Positions 40,943 to 49,732 are shown, counted from the first letter of the stretch. The stretch is DNA of 64,000 nt from Chitinophaga lutea (GCF_003813775.1 NZ_RPDH01000003.1:620001-684000), one strand, 5' to 3'. The notes: generated by a model from the sequence alone, not told the origin. Numbers and translations are program-made.

Positions 40943-42073
40943 ATGAACAGTGCAGTCGTAATACCCAGGCCTGCGCAAAACCAGCAGGATTTTCTGCCGC
41001 TGAACGGCACCGACTACGTGGAGTTTTACGTAGGGAACGCCAAGCAGGCGGCGCATTTTTACAAAACGGCATTCGGTTTTCAGTCGCTCGCCTACGCCGG
41101 CCCTGAAACCGGTGTGAAAGACCGCGCCTCTTACGTACTGGTGCAGAACAAACTCCGTTTTGTGCTCACCACGCCGCTGCGCCCCGGCAACGATATTGCC
41201 CGGCACATCGATGCGCACGGCGACGGGGTGAAGGTACTGGCCATCTGGGTGGACGATGCCCGCCTGGCTTTCGAGGAAACGGTGAAAAGGGGCGCCAAAC
41301 CCTACATGGAACCGGTTGTCGAAAAAGACGAGCACGGCGAGGTGGTGCGCAGCGGCATCCACACCTATGGGGATACCGTGCACATCTTCGTGGAAAGGAA
41401 AAACTACAAAGGACTGTTCCTGCCCGGCTACCGCGAGTGGAAGAGCAGCTACAATCCCGAAGAAACGGGCCTGCAGTACGTAGATCATTGCGTGGGCAAC
41501 GTGGGCTGGAATGAAATGAACACCTGGGTGGACTTCTACGCCAGAACGATGGGCTTCCACAACCTGGTGTCGTTCGACGACAAGGATATTTCCACCGAAT
41601 ATTCCGCGCTGATGAGCAAGGTGATGAGCAACGGCAACGGGCGCATCAAATTTCCCATCAACGAACCGGCCGAAGGCAAGAAAAAATCACAGATCGAGGA
41701 ATACCTCGAGTATTACGGTGCGCCCGGCGTACAGCACGTGGCCATCGCCACCAACGACATCGTGCACACCGTGAGCGAATTGCAGAAGAGGGGCATCGAG
41801 TTCCTGACCGTCCCCGATTCTTATTATCAAACCCTGCTCGAGCGCGTCGGCAAGATCGACGAAGACATCCAGCCCCTGCAAAAACTGGGCATCCTGGTAG
41901 ACCGCGACGACGAGGGGTACCTGCTGCAGATCTTCACCAAACCGCTGCAGGACAGGCCCACCGTGTTTTTCGAGATCATCCAGCGCAAAGGCGCAAAATC
42001 TTTCGGTAAAGGCAACTTCAAGGCGCTGTTCGAATCCATTGAAAGGGAACAGGCGCTGCGGGGAAATTTATAA
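40943..42073 (+). CDS. hppD: 4-Hydroxyphenylpyruvate dioxygenase
   Basis: The 376-residue enzyme converts 4-hydroxyphenylpyruvate to homogentisate, the substrate of HmgA. Two vicinal-oxygen-chelate domains are visible. The iron ligands are His182 (YVDHCVGNV), His265 (GVQHVAIAT) and Glu344 (VFFEIIQRKGAKSFGKGNFK), all in the expected context. It is cytoplasmic. It closes the tyrosine-degradation cluster and is followed by a terminator. Fumarylacetoacetase and maleylacetoacetate isomerase, needed to finish the pathway, are not in this window. Confidence 0.95.
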   Translation: MNSAVVIPRPAQNQQDFLPLNGTDYVEFYVGNAKQAAHFYKTAFGFQSLAYAGPETGVKDRASYVLVQNKLRFVLTTPLRPGNDIARHIDAHGDGVKVLAIWVDDARLAFEETVKRGAKPYMEPVVEKDEHGEVVRSGIHTYGDTVHIFVERKNYKGLFLPGYREWKSSYNPEETGLQYVDHCVGNVGWNEMNTWVDFYARTMGFHNLVSFDDKDISTEYSALMSKVMSNGNGRIKFPINEPAEGKKKSQIEEYLEYYGAPGVQHVAIATNDIVHTVSELQKRGIEFLTVPDSYYQTLLERVGKIDEDIQPLQKLGILVDRDDEGYLLQIFTKPLQDRPTVFFEIIQRKGAKSFGKGNFKALFESIEREQALRGNL

Positions 42074-42117
42074 TCTCAGACGACTGAACGTTACAACAAC
42101 TACACGAATCGATCAAT

Positions 42118-42146
42118 ACGCCCGGATTTTTCCGGGTGTTTTTTTG
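42118..42146 (+). terminator. Terminator of the hmgA-hppD cluster
   Basis: ACGCCCGGA (42118-42126) pairs with TCCGGGTGT (42131-42139, one G-U pair) around TTTT, followed by a run of T. Confidence 0.85.
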
Positions 42147-42242
42147 CCCGGACTTTTGTATCTTACTGTTATCCCGTGCTTTTGCAGACAGTGAACATTT
42201 TCAGGTTTAAACCCTTTATTACCCAAATCAAAACCCGTAGTT

Positions 42243-42632
42243 ATGAAAAGAATGTTGTCCCTTGCAGCCATGGCTGTGGCCCTGCTGTGTTTTTCCTCGT
42301 TTGCCCCTTTGCTCCGTGCCTGTTCCTTTAACGCCGTGCCCAACTGGGAACTGATCAGCGGCAGTATCGCTTCCAACGGCGCCACGACCACGTACAGCAA
42401 CCTGGTGGTGAAGAATACGAATCATTCCGGCCCCTGGTCTTACACCCGCATCGCCACTATTTCCGGCGGCTGCCTGCCCACGGCGGGCGAATACAATTTT
42501 TTCAGCGAATCCGGCCGAAGCTGGGTGGCCACGGTAACGCCCGACGGTGATGTGCTGCTGACCCTGCTCAGCGGGCCGTCGCCTTCGCTGAATACGACGA
42601 TCTCCATCCCGGCCGATTCGTATCCGAACTGA
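42243..42632 (+). CDS. Small secreted protein of unknown function
   Basis: The 129-residue protein has a Sec signal peptide (residues about 1-26, LSLAAMAVALLCFSSFAPLL). The short mature domain is rich in Ser, Thr and Asn, with two cysteines (RACSFNAV and GGCLPTAG) that could form a disulfide. I do not recognise the family. The mature part looks all-beta. It is a single-gene unit closed by a strong shared terminator. Confidence 0.6.
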   Translation: MKRMLSLAAMAVALLCFSSFAPLLRACSFNAVPNWELISGSIASNGATTTYSNLVVKNTNHSGPWSYTRIATISGGCLPTAGEYNFFSESGRSWVATVTPDGDVLLTLLSGPSPSLNTTISIPADSYPN

Positions 42633-42746
42633 CCGGCTGGCGTTTTGTAAAAAGCCGGGATGCATTGGCGGGGAAGGAGCCGGTCGCAACAGTTTTTGCT
42701 GATGATGCAGGCGCAGATTATTCTTTGCCCCGCAATGCCTTGCATA

Positions 42747-42779
42747 AAAAAAAGGACCGGTGCGATCCGGTCCTTTTTT
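42747..42779. terminator. Bidirectional terminator
   Basis: AAAGGACCGG (42751-42760) pairs perfectly with CCGGTCCTTT (42767-42776) around TGCGAT, with long A- and T-runs. It serves the small secreted protein and the convergent GH16 gene. Confidence 0.92.
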
Positions 42780-42794
42780 ACGTTTATAGAGATC

Positions 42795-43643
42795 TTATTT
42801 TTTCTGGAACACCCGCACATAATCCACGAGCATCTGTGACGGCAGGTGGCTGTCGGGGATTTCTTCGCCGCTCTGCCCGAGGGCTACATTGAGCAGGAGG
42901 TAGAAGTTTTCGTGGAAGGGGTTGTTCCCTTGTTTTTGATTCGTGGTTTGGGTGAGGTCGATGGTATTGAGCTCGAGGCCGTCTACCGAAATCACCATTT
43001 GCTGTTCGTTCCATTCCAGCACCCATTCGTGAAAAGCCGCCGCCCAGGTTTCGCCGCCCCATTTATCCACGGGCCATTGCTGCATATCCCAGGCCGGTTC
43101 TTTACTGCCTTCCCAGCAGGCGTTGGCCAGCAGGTGGCCGCGGTAAAACTCCATGATGTCTACCTCGCCGCAAGCCGGCCAGTGCATGGGGCCGCGGTTG
43201 CTGCCCAGCATCCAGAAGGCGGGCCACATGCCTTTGCGCACATCTATTTTGGCGCGCATCACTACTTTGCCGTAGCGGAAGTCGTATTTCCCCTTTGTGA
43301 TGAGGCAGGAGGAGGTATATTCCGCATACTCGCGGTTGCGCCGCCAGTCTGTGCTGCCGGCCTCGTAGCCGGGGTTTTTATGTTTCTCCCTGCGGGCTTC
43401 AATGATCAGTAAGCCGTTTTTGCAGGAGGCATTCTCCGGCTGGTACCACTGCGGTTCCCGGTTGCGGACAAAGCCGTGCTCATAGTCCCATTTGGCGGGA
43501 TCGGGCCTGCCGTCCGTATTGAATTCATCGGCCCATACCAGTTGATAGGCGGTGCTGTTGGTAGCGGGAGGGAGGCCGGGGGAAGGGGTGGCCTGACTGA
43601 AAACCATCCCGGCTGCGGCGATGGTGAAACAAAGTCTGATCAT
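42795..43643 (-). CDS. GH16-family endo-glucanase, laminarinase-like
   Basis: The 282-residue secreted enzyme has a signal peptide (IRLCFTIAAAGMVFSQA) and a single GH16 jelly-roll. WADEFNTDGRPDPAKWDYEH opens the fold. The catalytic motif ACGEVDIMEFYRG carries Glu160 (nucleophile), Asp162 and Glu165 (acid/base). The inserted residue (E-x-D-x-x-E) is typical of laminarinase-type members, which cut beta-1,3-glucan. The final strands include LLLNVALGQSGEE and MLVDYVRVFQKK. The frame extends to 43697, but the ATG at 43643 starts the signal peptide. No SusC/SusD pair is adjacent. Confidence 0.9.
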   Translation of the reverse strand: MIRLCFTIAAAGMVFSQATPSPGLPPATNSTAYQLVWADEFNTDGRPDPAKWDYEHGFVRNREPQWYQPENASCKNGLLIIEARREKHKNPGYEAGSTDWRRNREYAEYTSSCLITKGKYDFRYGKVVMRAKIDVRKGMWPAFWMLGSNRGPMHWPACGEVDIMEFYRGHLLANACWEGSKEPAWDMQQWPVDKWGGETWAAAFHEWVLEWNEQQMVISVDGLELNTIDLTQTTNQKQGNNPFHENFYLLLNVALGQSGEEIPDSHLPSQMLVDYVRVFQKK

Positions 43644-43783
43644 GCGATACAAAATAGTAAAAAATCGATAGCGGAAAGGTGGGAGGAGAGGGCTCACACG
43701 TTGGTGTCAAATGATCGGCCTGTGGCGGTCCCGGCGCTGGAATAGGCCCTTACGGCCGTTTAAAAATCAAATTTTTACCCTGT

Positions 43784-43819
43784 TTTGGGCCGCTTTACCC
43801 ACTAAAATCGTTAAATTTG
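43784..43819 (+). promoter_or_regulatory. Candidate promoter of the small membrane protein gene
   Basis: TAAATTTG (43812-43819) matches the -7 consensus. TTTG (43784-43787) lies 24 bp upstream, wider than usual. The ATG at 43832 is 12 bp downstream, which argues against the TTG at 43817 as start codon. Confidence 0.4.
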
Positions 43820-43831
43820 ACGTTAATATTT

Positions 43832-44020
43832 ATGGATTTAAGAGAATTATTCGGGTATTTATTCATTTTGGCAGGACTTTTTCAGTTATTGACCGCCTAC
43901 CTGGTGTTCGCAGGCCAGCAGCATTATATTTTGCGTATTGCAAACAGGAAGGTCGGGTCGATATTATATGTTGTTTTTGCATTTGTATTATTCTACCTGG
44001 CATATTATTTCCTGGTATAA
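43832..44020 (+). CDS. Small two-helix membrane protein
   Basis: This 62-residue protein has two hydrophobic helices (about residues 7-26 and 41-60) joined by a short basic loop around YILRIANRKVG. I do not recognise it. The second helix (LYVVFAFVLFYLAYYFLV) runs to the C-terminus. It lies 21 bp before the YafK-like gene on the same strand and may be its accessory. The start is the ATG at 43832. Confidence 0.55.
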   Translation: MDLRELFGYLFILAGLFQLLTAYLVFAGQQHYILRIANRKVGSILYVVFAFVLFYLAYYFLV

Positions 44021-44041
44021 TTTTTAGGAAAGTATCAGTAT

Positions 44042-44848
44042 ATGAAGCGTATTATTATTGGCATTTTATCCCTCATGGCCGCTATGAATGTTCAGGCTCA
44101 ACAGTCGTTCCTCGATAACCAGAAAATGTTCCCGAGGGTAGGCGTAGCGTTCCGTGAGAAAGAAGAAAACATTAAACAGGAGTTTGCGAAAAAAGGCATC
44201 GCTTATCCGGCAAAACAGATATACATCCGTTCCTTCAAGCTCGACAGCGAGCTGGAGATCTGGGTGCGTAACAACGTGACCGATACTTTCAAACTGCTGA
44301 AGACCTACCGCGTTTGTTCGCTATCCGGCCGGATGGGGCCGAAAAGGAAAGAAGGCGACCGCCAGGTGCCGGAAGGGTTCTATTATATCAACGATTTTAA
44401 CCCCAACAGCAGCTTCCACCTTTCACTTGGTATCAACTATCCGAACTATTCCGATAAAATCCTCAGCGACCAGAAAAAGCCCGGCGGCGATATTTATATC
44501 CACGGCAGCTGCCTGACCATCGGGTGTATCCCGCTGACCGACGATTTTATCGAAGAAGTATACCTGCTGGCCGTGCATGCCAAAAACAACGGACAGGATT
44601 TTATTCCCGTGCATGTGTTCCCGGTGCGCTTCGGCAATTCCCGCTCGATGGATTACCTCGGCAGCGTATCGCTGGCCGATAACGAATCGCAGAAATTCTG
44701 GCTGAACCTGAAAGCCGCGTACGACTACTTCGAAAAACACCGCAAACTGCCGGTGGTGATGGTGAACGGCCAGGGCAAATACGTGTACACCTCGCCGCAG
44801 CAAAACGCGCCGCACCTGGCGCAGGGTAAAACCGCCTCCGGCAACTAA
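44042..44848 (+). CDS. YafK/DpaA-like L,D-transpeptidase-fold protein
   Basis: The 268-residue protein has a Sec signal peptide (IIIGILSLMAAMNVQAQQ) and a YkuD-type catalytic domain. GGDIYIHGSCLTIGCIPLTD carries His154 and the nucleophile Cys162. The region LLKTYRVCSLSGRMGPKRKE and the motif EGDRQVPEGFYYINDFNPNS place it near E. coli YafK (DpaA/LdtF), which removes Lpp from peptidoglycan instead of forming 3-3 cross-links. Whether this one links or cleaves cannot be told, and Bacteroidota lack a classical Lpp. It is followed by a long perfect terminator stem. Confidence 0.85.
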   Translation: MKRIIIGILSLMAAMNVQAQQSFLDNQKMFPRVGVAFREKEENIKQEFAKKGIAYPAKQIYIRSFKLDSELEIWVRNNVTDTFKLLKTYRVCSLSGRMGPKRKEGDRQVPEGFYYINDFNPNSSFHLSLGINYPNYSDKILSDQKKPGGDIYIHGSCLTIGCIPLTDDFIEEVYLLAVHAKNNGQDFIPVHVFPVRFGNSRSMDYLGSVSLADNESQKFWLNLKAAYDYFEKHRKLPVVMVNGQGKYVYTSPQQNAPHLAQGKTASGN

Positions 44849-44866
44849 GCTTAAAAAATATTATCC

Positions 44867-44908
44867 AAACAGAAAGAGACGCAAATATTGGCGTCTCTTT
44901 CTGTTTTA
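44867..44908. terminator. Long-stem terminator
   Basis: AAACAGAAAGAGACGC (44867-44882) pairs perfectly with GCGTCTCTTTCTGTTT (44891-44906) around an 8-base loop. It ends the YafK-like transcript. Confidence 0.88.
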
Positions 44909-45019
44909 GGCCTGCTTCGTGTTAATTTTACACATTAATGTTCTCCGGGGGGCAAATTATTTTGGATTCTCGATTTTTTTTCGAAACTTACCGGGAAGGT
45001 CAAATCAACTTACCAAATT

Positions 45020-45589
45020 ATGAACAGAAGAGACGCTATCAGGAATGTGGCTATCCTTATGGGAACAGCGCTTTCCGCTTCCACGTTAGCGGCACTGGAG
45101 GGTTGTAGCTCCGGGCCCAAGAACTATACGCTGCAAACGCCTGAAACCAAGGCTTTGCTGGCTGAGATCGCCGAAACAATCATTCCGGAAACGTCTACGC
45201 CCGGCGCCAAAGCGGCCAAGGTGGATGAGTTTATACTGGTAATGGTGGGCGACTGCTACGATGAAAAAGCCCAGAAAGTTTTCACCGACGGCCTCGACAA
45301 AATCAACGACGAGAGCAAAAAACGCTTCTCCAAAGGGTTTGTCGACATTACGCCGGAGCAGCGCACCGAATTGCTGACCGCCATCGATAAGGAGCGGGTG
45401 GACTACAACAAACGCAAAGACAAAAAGGAAGGTGACCCTGTGCATTATTTCCAGTACCTGAAGGAGCTCACGCTGCTGGGCTACTTTACGTCCGAGCCCG
45501 GCGCCACCAAAGCGCTGCGCTACGTGAAAGTACCCGGAAAGTACGAAGGTTGTGTGCCTTATAAAAAAGGCGACAAGGCATGGGCTTAA
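45020..45589 (+). CDS. Gluconate 2-dehydrogenase subunit 3-like protein, Tat-exported
   Basis: The 189-residue protein has a twin-arginine leader (MNRRDAIRNVAILMGTALSA) and a lipobox-like ALEGC. The mature part matches the gluconate-dehydrogenase subunit 3 family: ALLAEIAETIIPETSTPGAK, then KRFSKGFVDITPEQRTELL and LKELTLLGYFTSEPGATKAL with a GCVPYK end. This small subunit pairs with a GMC flavoprotein in membrane-bound sugar or alcohol dehydrogenases and supplies the export signal. It lies 28 bp before the first of two GMC genes. No cytochrome c subunit is present, so electrons must leave by another carrier. Confidence 0.88.
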   Translation: MNRRDAIRNVAILMGTALSASTLAALEGCSSGPKNYTLQTPETKALLAEIAETIIPETSTPGAKAAKVDEFILVMVGDCYDEKAQKVFTDGLDKINDESKKRFSKGFVDITPEQRTELLTAIDKERVDYNKRKDKKEGDPVHYFQYLKELTLLGYFTSEPGATKALRYVKVPGKYEGCVPYKKGDKAWA

Positions 45590-45617
45590 TTTTTCCAACT
45601 TCTTAAACGTAACAGTA

Positions 45618-47312
45618 ATGAACCTGAATATAAAAGCGCAGGACCAGAACACGTATGATGCCATCGTGATCGGTTCCGGTGTCAGCGGCGGCTGGGCTGC
45701 CAAAGAGCTGACCGAAAAAGGCCTCAAAGTGTTGATGCTCGACCGTGGTAAAGACCTCAAACACGGCCAGTACGAAACCGCCAACAAAGATCCCTGGGAA
45801 TTCGCCCACCGCGGCCGGATCACCGAAGAACAGAAAAAAACGCACGAAAAGCTGCAGCGCGATTACCCGTACAGCGAGCACAACGAAAAATACTGGATCA
45901 AAGACAGTGATAGCCCTTACAAGGAAGATAAACGCTTCGACTGGTACCGTCCCGATATCGTAGGCGGCAAGTCGATCATGTGGGGCCGCCAGAGTTACCG
46001 CCTCAGCGACCTCGACTTCGAAGCCAACGCCAAGGACGGTATTGCCGTAGACTGGCCTATCCGCTACAGCGACATCGCGCCCTGGTACGATTACGTGGAG
46101 CGCTTCGCCGGCATCAGCGGCCAGAAAGAAGGGCTGCCGCATCTTCCGGACGGGCAGTTCATGCCTGCCATGGAAATGAACTGCGTGGAAAAAGATGTAA
46201 AGGCGAGGATCGAAGCGGCATTCAAAGGCCGTATCATGACCATCGGCCGTGTGGCCAACATCACGCAACCGCTGCCCGGCCGTACCAACTGCCAGTACCG
46301 CAACCTGTGCAGCAGGGGCTGTCCCTTCGGCGCTTATTTCAGCACGCAGTCGTCGACCCTGCCCGCCGCCATGGCAACCGGCAACCTGACGCTGCGTCCC
46401 GATTCCATCGTGAACTCCGTGATCTACGACGAGAAGCTGGGCAAAGCCACCGGCGTTCGTGTGATCGACAAGGTGAGCAAACAAATGGTGGAATACCATG
46501 CGAAGATCATCTTCATCAACGGCTCCACCCTGGGTTCTACTTTCGTGATGCTCAACTCCACTTCCAGCCGCTTCCCCAACGGGCTCGGCAACGACAGCGG
46601 GGTGCTGGGCAAATACCTGATGGACCACCACTTCCGCAACGGCGCGTCCGGCATCGCGGAAGGGTACGATGATAAATACTTCTACGGCCGACGTGCGAAC
46701 GGCATCTACATTCCCCGTTTCCGCAACATCGGCAACGACAAACGCGATTACCTGCGCGGCTTCGGCTACCAGGGCGGCGCGAGCCGTTCCGGATGGAGCA
46801 GGGGCGTGGCTGAACTGGGTGTGGGCAAAGACTTCAAGGAAATGCTTACCGAGCCCGGCCAGTGGAGCATGGGCATCGGCGGTTTCGGGGAGTGCCTGCC
46901 TTACGAAGACAACTACGTGGCGCTCGATACATCCGTGAAAGACGCATGGGGCCAGCCGGTGCTGCGCTTCCACGCCGAGTTCAAGGAGAACGAAATGAAG
47001 ATGCGGAAAGACATGATGAACGATGCTGCCGAAATGCTGGAAGCTGCCGGTATCAAGGATGTGAAAACATACGACAGGGGCTCATATCCCGGTATGGCCA
47101 TCCACGAAATGGGCACCGCGCGGATGGGCCGAGACCCGAAAACGTCCGTGCTCAACGGCTGGAACCAGATGCACGCCGTGAAGAACGTGTTCGTAACCGA
47201 CGGCGCCGCCATGACCTCCGCTTCCTGCGTGAACCCTTCCCTCACTTACATGGCCCTCACAGCCCGCGCTGCGGACTACGCCGTGAAAGAACTGAAGAAA
47301 GGCAATATCTGA
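45618..47312 (+). CDS. GMC-family FAD oxidoreductase, copy 1
   Basis: The 564-residue flavoprotein has the FAD-binding dinucleotide motif GSGVSGG (residues 19-25) and a conserved GGKSIMWGRQSYRLSD loop. A cysteine pair stands in CQYRNLCSRGCPFGAYF. The GMC C-terminus is HEMGTARMGRDPKTSVLNGW, followed by ASCVNPSLTYMALTARAAD with the active-site Asn. There is no signal peptide, so export probably depends on the Tat signal of the subunit-3 protein just upstream. The frame extends to 45552, but the ATG at 45618 starts the conserved MNLNIKA shared with copy 2. A terminator separates it from copy 2. Confidence 0.9.
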   Translation: MNLNIKAQDQNTYDAIVIGSGVSGGWAAKELTEKGLKVLMLDRGKDLKHGQYETANKDPWEFAHRGRITEEQKKTHEKLQRDYPYSEHNEKYWIKDSDSPYKEDKRFDWYRPDIVGGKSIMWGRQSYRLSDLDFEANAKDGIAVDWPIRYSDIAPWYDYVERFAGISGQKEGLPHLPDGQFMPAMEMNCVEKDVKARIEAAFKGRIMTIGRVANITQPLPGRTNCQYRNLCSRGCPFGAYFSTQSSTLPAAMATGNLTLRPDSIVNSVIYDEKLGKATGVRVIDKVSKQMVEYHAKIIFINGSTLGSTFVMLNSTSSRFPNGLGNDSGVLGKYLMDHHFRNGASGIAEGYDDKYFYGRRANGIYIPRFRNIGNDKRDYLRGFGYQGGASRSGWSRGVAELGVGKDFKEMLTEPGQWSMGIGGFGECLPYEDNYVALDTSVKDAWGQPVLRFHAEFKENEMKMRKDMMNDAAEMLEAAGIKDVKTYDRGSYPGMAIHEMGTARMGRDPKTSVLNGWNQMHAVKNVFVTDGAAMTSASCVNPSLTYMALTARAADYAVKELKKGNI

Positions 47313-47340
47313 TCATAACGGCTTGATAATACCATTTACG

Positions 47341-47377
47341 AAAGAGCCGCGCTGTTTGCTGCGGCTCTTTTCTTTTA
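47341..47377. terminator. Terminator between the two GMC genes
   Basis: AAAGAGCCGC (47341-47350) pairs perfectly with GCGGCTCTTT (47361-47370) around a 10-base loop, followed by TCTTTT. It should make copy 2 less expressed than copy 1, or dependent on its own promoter. Confidence 0.85.
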
Positions 47378-47411
47378 ACCCGCGCTTAGCCGCCCATAAA
47401 ATTGAAAACAG

Positions 47412-49106
47412 ATGAACCTGAACATCAAAGCAGACCAACAGAACACCTATGACGCCATTGTCGTGGGCTCCGGCATCAGCGGCGGCTGGGCCGCGAAGGA
47501 ACTGTGCGAAAAGGGGCTCAAAACCATCGTGCTGGAAAGAGGCAGGAACGTGGAGCACGTGAAAGACTATACGACCGCCAATCTTGCTCCCTGGGAAGTG
47601 GAGCATCGTGGCTGGCAGACCAATGAGATGAAAGAAAAACATCCCATCCAGAGCCGCTGCTACGCTTTCGACGAAACCACCCAGCACTTCTGGGTGAACG
47701 ACAAGGAAAATCCGTACAACGAAATAAAACCCTTCAACTGGCTGCGCGGCAACCACGTTGGCGGCCGCTCGCTCATGTGGGGCCGGCAGGTGTACCGCTG
47801 GAGCGACATCGATTTTGAAGCGAACGCCAAAGACGGGCACGGCGTAGACTGGCCCATCCGTTACAAAGACATTGCGCCCTGGTACAGCTACGTGGAAAAA
47901 TTCGCCGGCGTGAGCGGGCAGGCGGAAGGTTTGCCCCAACTGCCTGACGGCGAGTTCCTGCCGCCGATGGAAATGAACGCACTCGAAAAACACGTGGCGG
48001 CGCGCATCAAAGAAAAATACAAGGACCGTATCATGACGATTGGCCGTGCCGCGCATCTCACCAAGGGGCTGCACGACCGCGGTCCCTGCCAGTACCGCGA
48101 CCTTTGCGCCCGCGGATGCCCGTTCACCGGGTATTTCAGCAGCAACGGCGTAACGCTGCCGGCGGCCGCGAAAACGGGCAATCTCACCCTCCGCCCGTAT
48201 TCCATCGTACTCGAAGTGATCTACGACGAAAGCACGCAAAAAGCCAAAGGCGTACGCATCATGGATGCGGAAACCAAACAGGTGATGGAATACTACGCCA
48301 GGATCATTTTCATCAATGCATCCACATTAGGCACTACCGCCATACTGCTCAACTCCGTCAGCAATCGCTTCCCGACGGGGCTGGGGAACGACAGCGACCA
48401 GGTGGGCCGCAACCTGATGGACCACCACTTCGGCGTAGGCGCGGGGGGCTCGTTCGACGGGCTGCAGGACCAATACGTGTACGGCAGAAGGGCCAACGGT
48501 ATTTACATCCCGCGTTTCCGCAACATCAGCGACAGCACGCGCCGCAAAGATTACGTGCGCGGTTTCGGTTACCAGGGCGGCGCAAGCCGTGGCCGTGCGG
48601 GCCAGATGGACGGCATCGGCGCCGCGTTTAAAGACGGTCAGCTGGAGCCCGGTAACTGGGGGATGTGGATTGGCGCCTGGGGCGAGCACCTGCCCTACGA
48701 AGACAACACCGTGCGCCTCAATAAAGAGAAAAAAGACGTGTATGGCCTGCCTACGCTCGATATTGATTGCAATTTCCGTGAGAATGAAATGGCGATGCGT
48801 AAAGACATGCTTGAAAGCGCGAAGGAAATGCTCGAAGCCGCAGGCCTGCAAAACGTGGGCGGCAGCGACGATATGCCGCCTCCGGGCCATTGCATCCACG
48901 AAATGGGCACCGCGCGCATGGGCCGCGACCCGAAAACCTCCGTGCTCAATGGTTTTAACCAGGTGCATGCGGTGAAGAACGTGTTCATCACAGACGGCGC
49001 GTGCATGACATCTTCCGCCTGCCAGAACCCGTCCATCACCTACATGGCGTTGACGGCGCGTGCGGCAGATTATGCGGTGAGCGAATTGAAGAAGAATAAT
49101 ATCTGA
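47412..49106 (+). CDS. GMC-family FAD oxidoreductase, copy 2
   Basis: This 564-residue paralogue has the same length and the same landmarks as copy 1: GSGISGG near 19-25, GGRSLMWGRQVYRWSD, CQYRDLCARGCPFTGYF and HEMGTARMGRDPKTSVLNGF. The middle and substrate-side segments differ, for example AFKDGQLEPGNWGMWIGAWG against EMLTEPGQWSMGIGGFG, so the two probably differ in substrate. It has no small subunit of its own and may share the one at 45020. Substrates are probably sugars, polyols or related alcohols, by family only. Confidence 0.9.
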   Translation: MNLNIKADQQNTYDAIVVGSGISGGWAAKELCEKGLKTIVLERGRNVEHVKDYTTANLAPWEVEHRGWQTNEMKEKHPIQSRCYAFDETTQHFWVNDKENPYNEIKPFNWLRGNHVGGRSLMWGRQVYRWSDIDFEANAKDGHGVDWPIRYKDIAPWYSYVEKFAGVSGQAEGLPQLPDGEFLPPMEMNALEKHVAARIKEKYKDRIMTIGRAAHLTKGLHDRGPCQYRDLCARGCPFTGYFSSNGVTLPAAAKTGNLTLRPYSIVLEVIYDESTQKAKGVRIMDAETKQVMEYYARIIFINASTLGTTAILLNSVSNRFPTGLGNDSDQVGRNLMDHHFGVGAGGSFDGLQDQYVYGRRANGIYIPRFRNISDSTRRKDYVRGFGYQGGASRGRAGQMDGIGAAFKDGQLEPGNWGMWIGAWGEHLPYEDNTVRLNKEKKDVYGLPTLDIDCNFRENEMAMRKDMLESAKEMLEAAGLQNVGGSDDMPPPGHCIHEMGTARMGRDPKTSVLNGFNQVHAVKNVFITDGACMTSSACQNPSITYMALTARAADYAVSELKKNNI

Positions 49107-49140
49107 TGATATCAAGCCGTTAAACACGGCGGAACATTGT

Positions 49141-49180
49141 TACCCGGGTTGCTGGAAGATGCGGCCCGGGTATTGTTTTT
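49141..49180 (+). terminator. Terminator after the second GMC gene
   Basis: TACCCGGG (49141-49148) pairs with CCCGGGTA (49165-49172) around a 16-base loop, followed by TTGTTTTT. Confidence 0.75.
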
Positions 49181-49292
49181 GTGCGCTGTGATTAGACGTA
49201 CATGCCGGGAACCAGCGGCCCGTGTATTGCTTTGTGCATAGCGGGGTGGGGGATGGTGTCTTAGCGGTATTTCGCGCGATATAATGCAATGA

Positions 49293-49658
49293 TCATGATT
49301 TGCCTTTCAGCAACGATTCCCTGTAAGCAATGCCCCATTTGGCCATTTCGTCGATAATAGGTTTGAGCGTTTGGCCCAGCGGCGTTACTTCATACACCAC
49401 CGTGATAGGTTTGGTGTTGAGCACCGTACGGCTGACCAGCCTGTTGACCTCCATGTCCTGCAATTCCTTCGACAGCATTTTGGCGCCGATGCCCTCCACT
49501 TCCCGCAGCAGGTCCATAAACCGGATCTTTTCCGTTTGAAGCAGCGTGCCGAGGATGTGAAACTTCCATTTGCCGGACAAGACGTCCATCGTATCATTGA
49601 TGGCCGTGATCCTTGCTTTGCAACATCCGCTGCCATTTACTTCCGCGTGTTTTTTCAT
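49293..49658 (-). CDS. HxlR-family transcriptional regulator
   Basis: The 121-residue winged-helix protein shows the HxlR core NDTMDVLSGKWKFHILGTLL, then RFMDLLREVEGIGAKMLSKE and the wing NTKPITVVYEVTPLGQTLKP. Cys12 and Cys13 (GSGCCKARI) stand before the core. In several HxlR relatives an N-terminal cysteine senses electrophiles or oxidants, so redox sensing is plausible. It is divergent from the yceI-like gene. Two matching dyads lie in the shared control region. Confidence 0.92.
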   Translation of the reverse strand: MKKHAEVNGSGCCKARITAINDTMDVLSGKWKFHILGTLLQTEKIRFMDLLREVEGIGAKMLSKELQDMEVNRLVSRTVLNTKPITVVYEVTPLGQTLKPIIDEMAKWGIAYRESLLKGKS

Positions 49659-49675
49659 GTGGCAAAATTCCGGTA

Positions 49676-49706
49676 CAAAATTAGGAAATATACCGCCCTT
49701 TCCAAT
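49676..49706 (-). promoter_or_regulatory. hxlR promoter
   Basis: On the minus strand TAATTTTG (plus 49676-49683) is an exact -7 box, with ATTG (plus 49703-49706) 19 bp upstream as -33. The -33 box lies inside the first operator dyad. Confidence 0.6.
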
Positions 49707-49732
49707 AGGAAACTAGTTTCCAAAAGGAAACT
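49699..49732. promoter_or_regulatory. Twin operators for the HxlR regulator
   Basis: TTTCC-AATA-GGAAA (49699-49712) and AGTTTCC-AAAA-GGAAACT (49715-49732) are two perfect dyads of the same design, 18 bp centre to centre. Their inner halves also join into the palindrome GGAAACTAGTTTCC (49708-49721). They overlap the hxlR -33 box and lie upstream of the -7-like TAATTTTG (49759-49766) of the yceI-like gene. One regulator could thus control both genes. Confidence 0.75.

Noticed and set aside
45603..46973. Minus-strand open frame of 456 codons
   Set aside because: A shadow of GMC copy 1. Similar antisense frames exist opposite copy 2, nuoCD and thrA because of codon bias.
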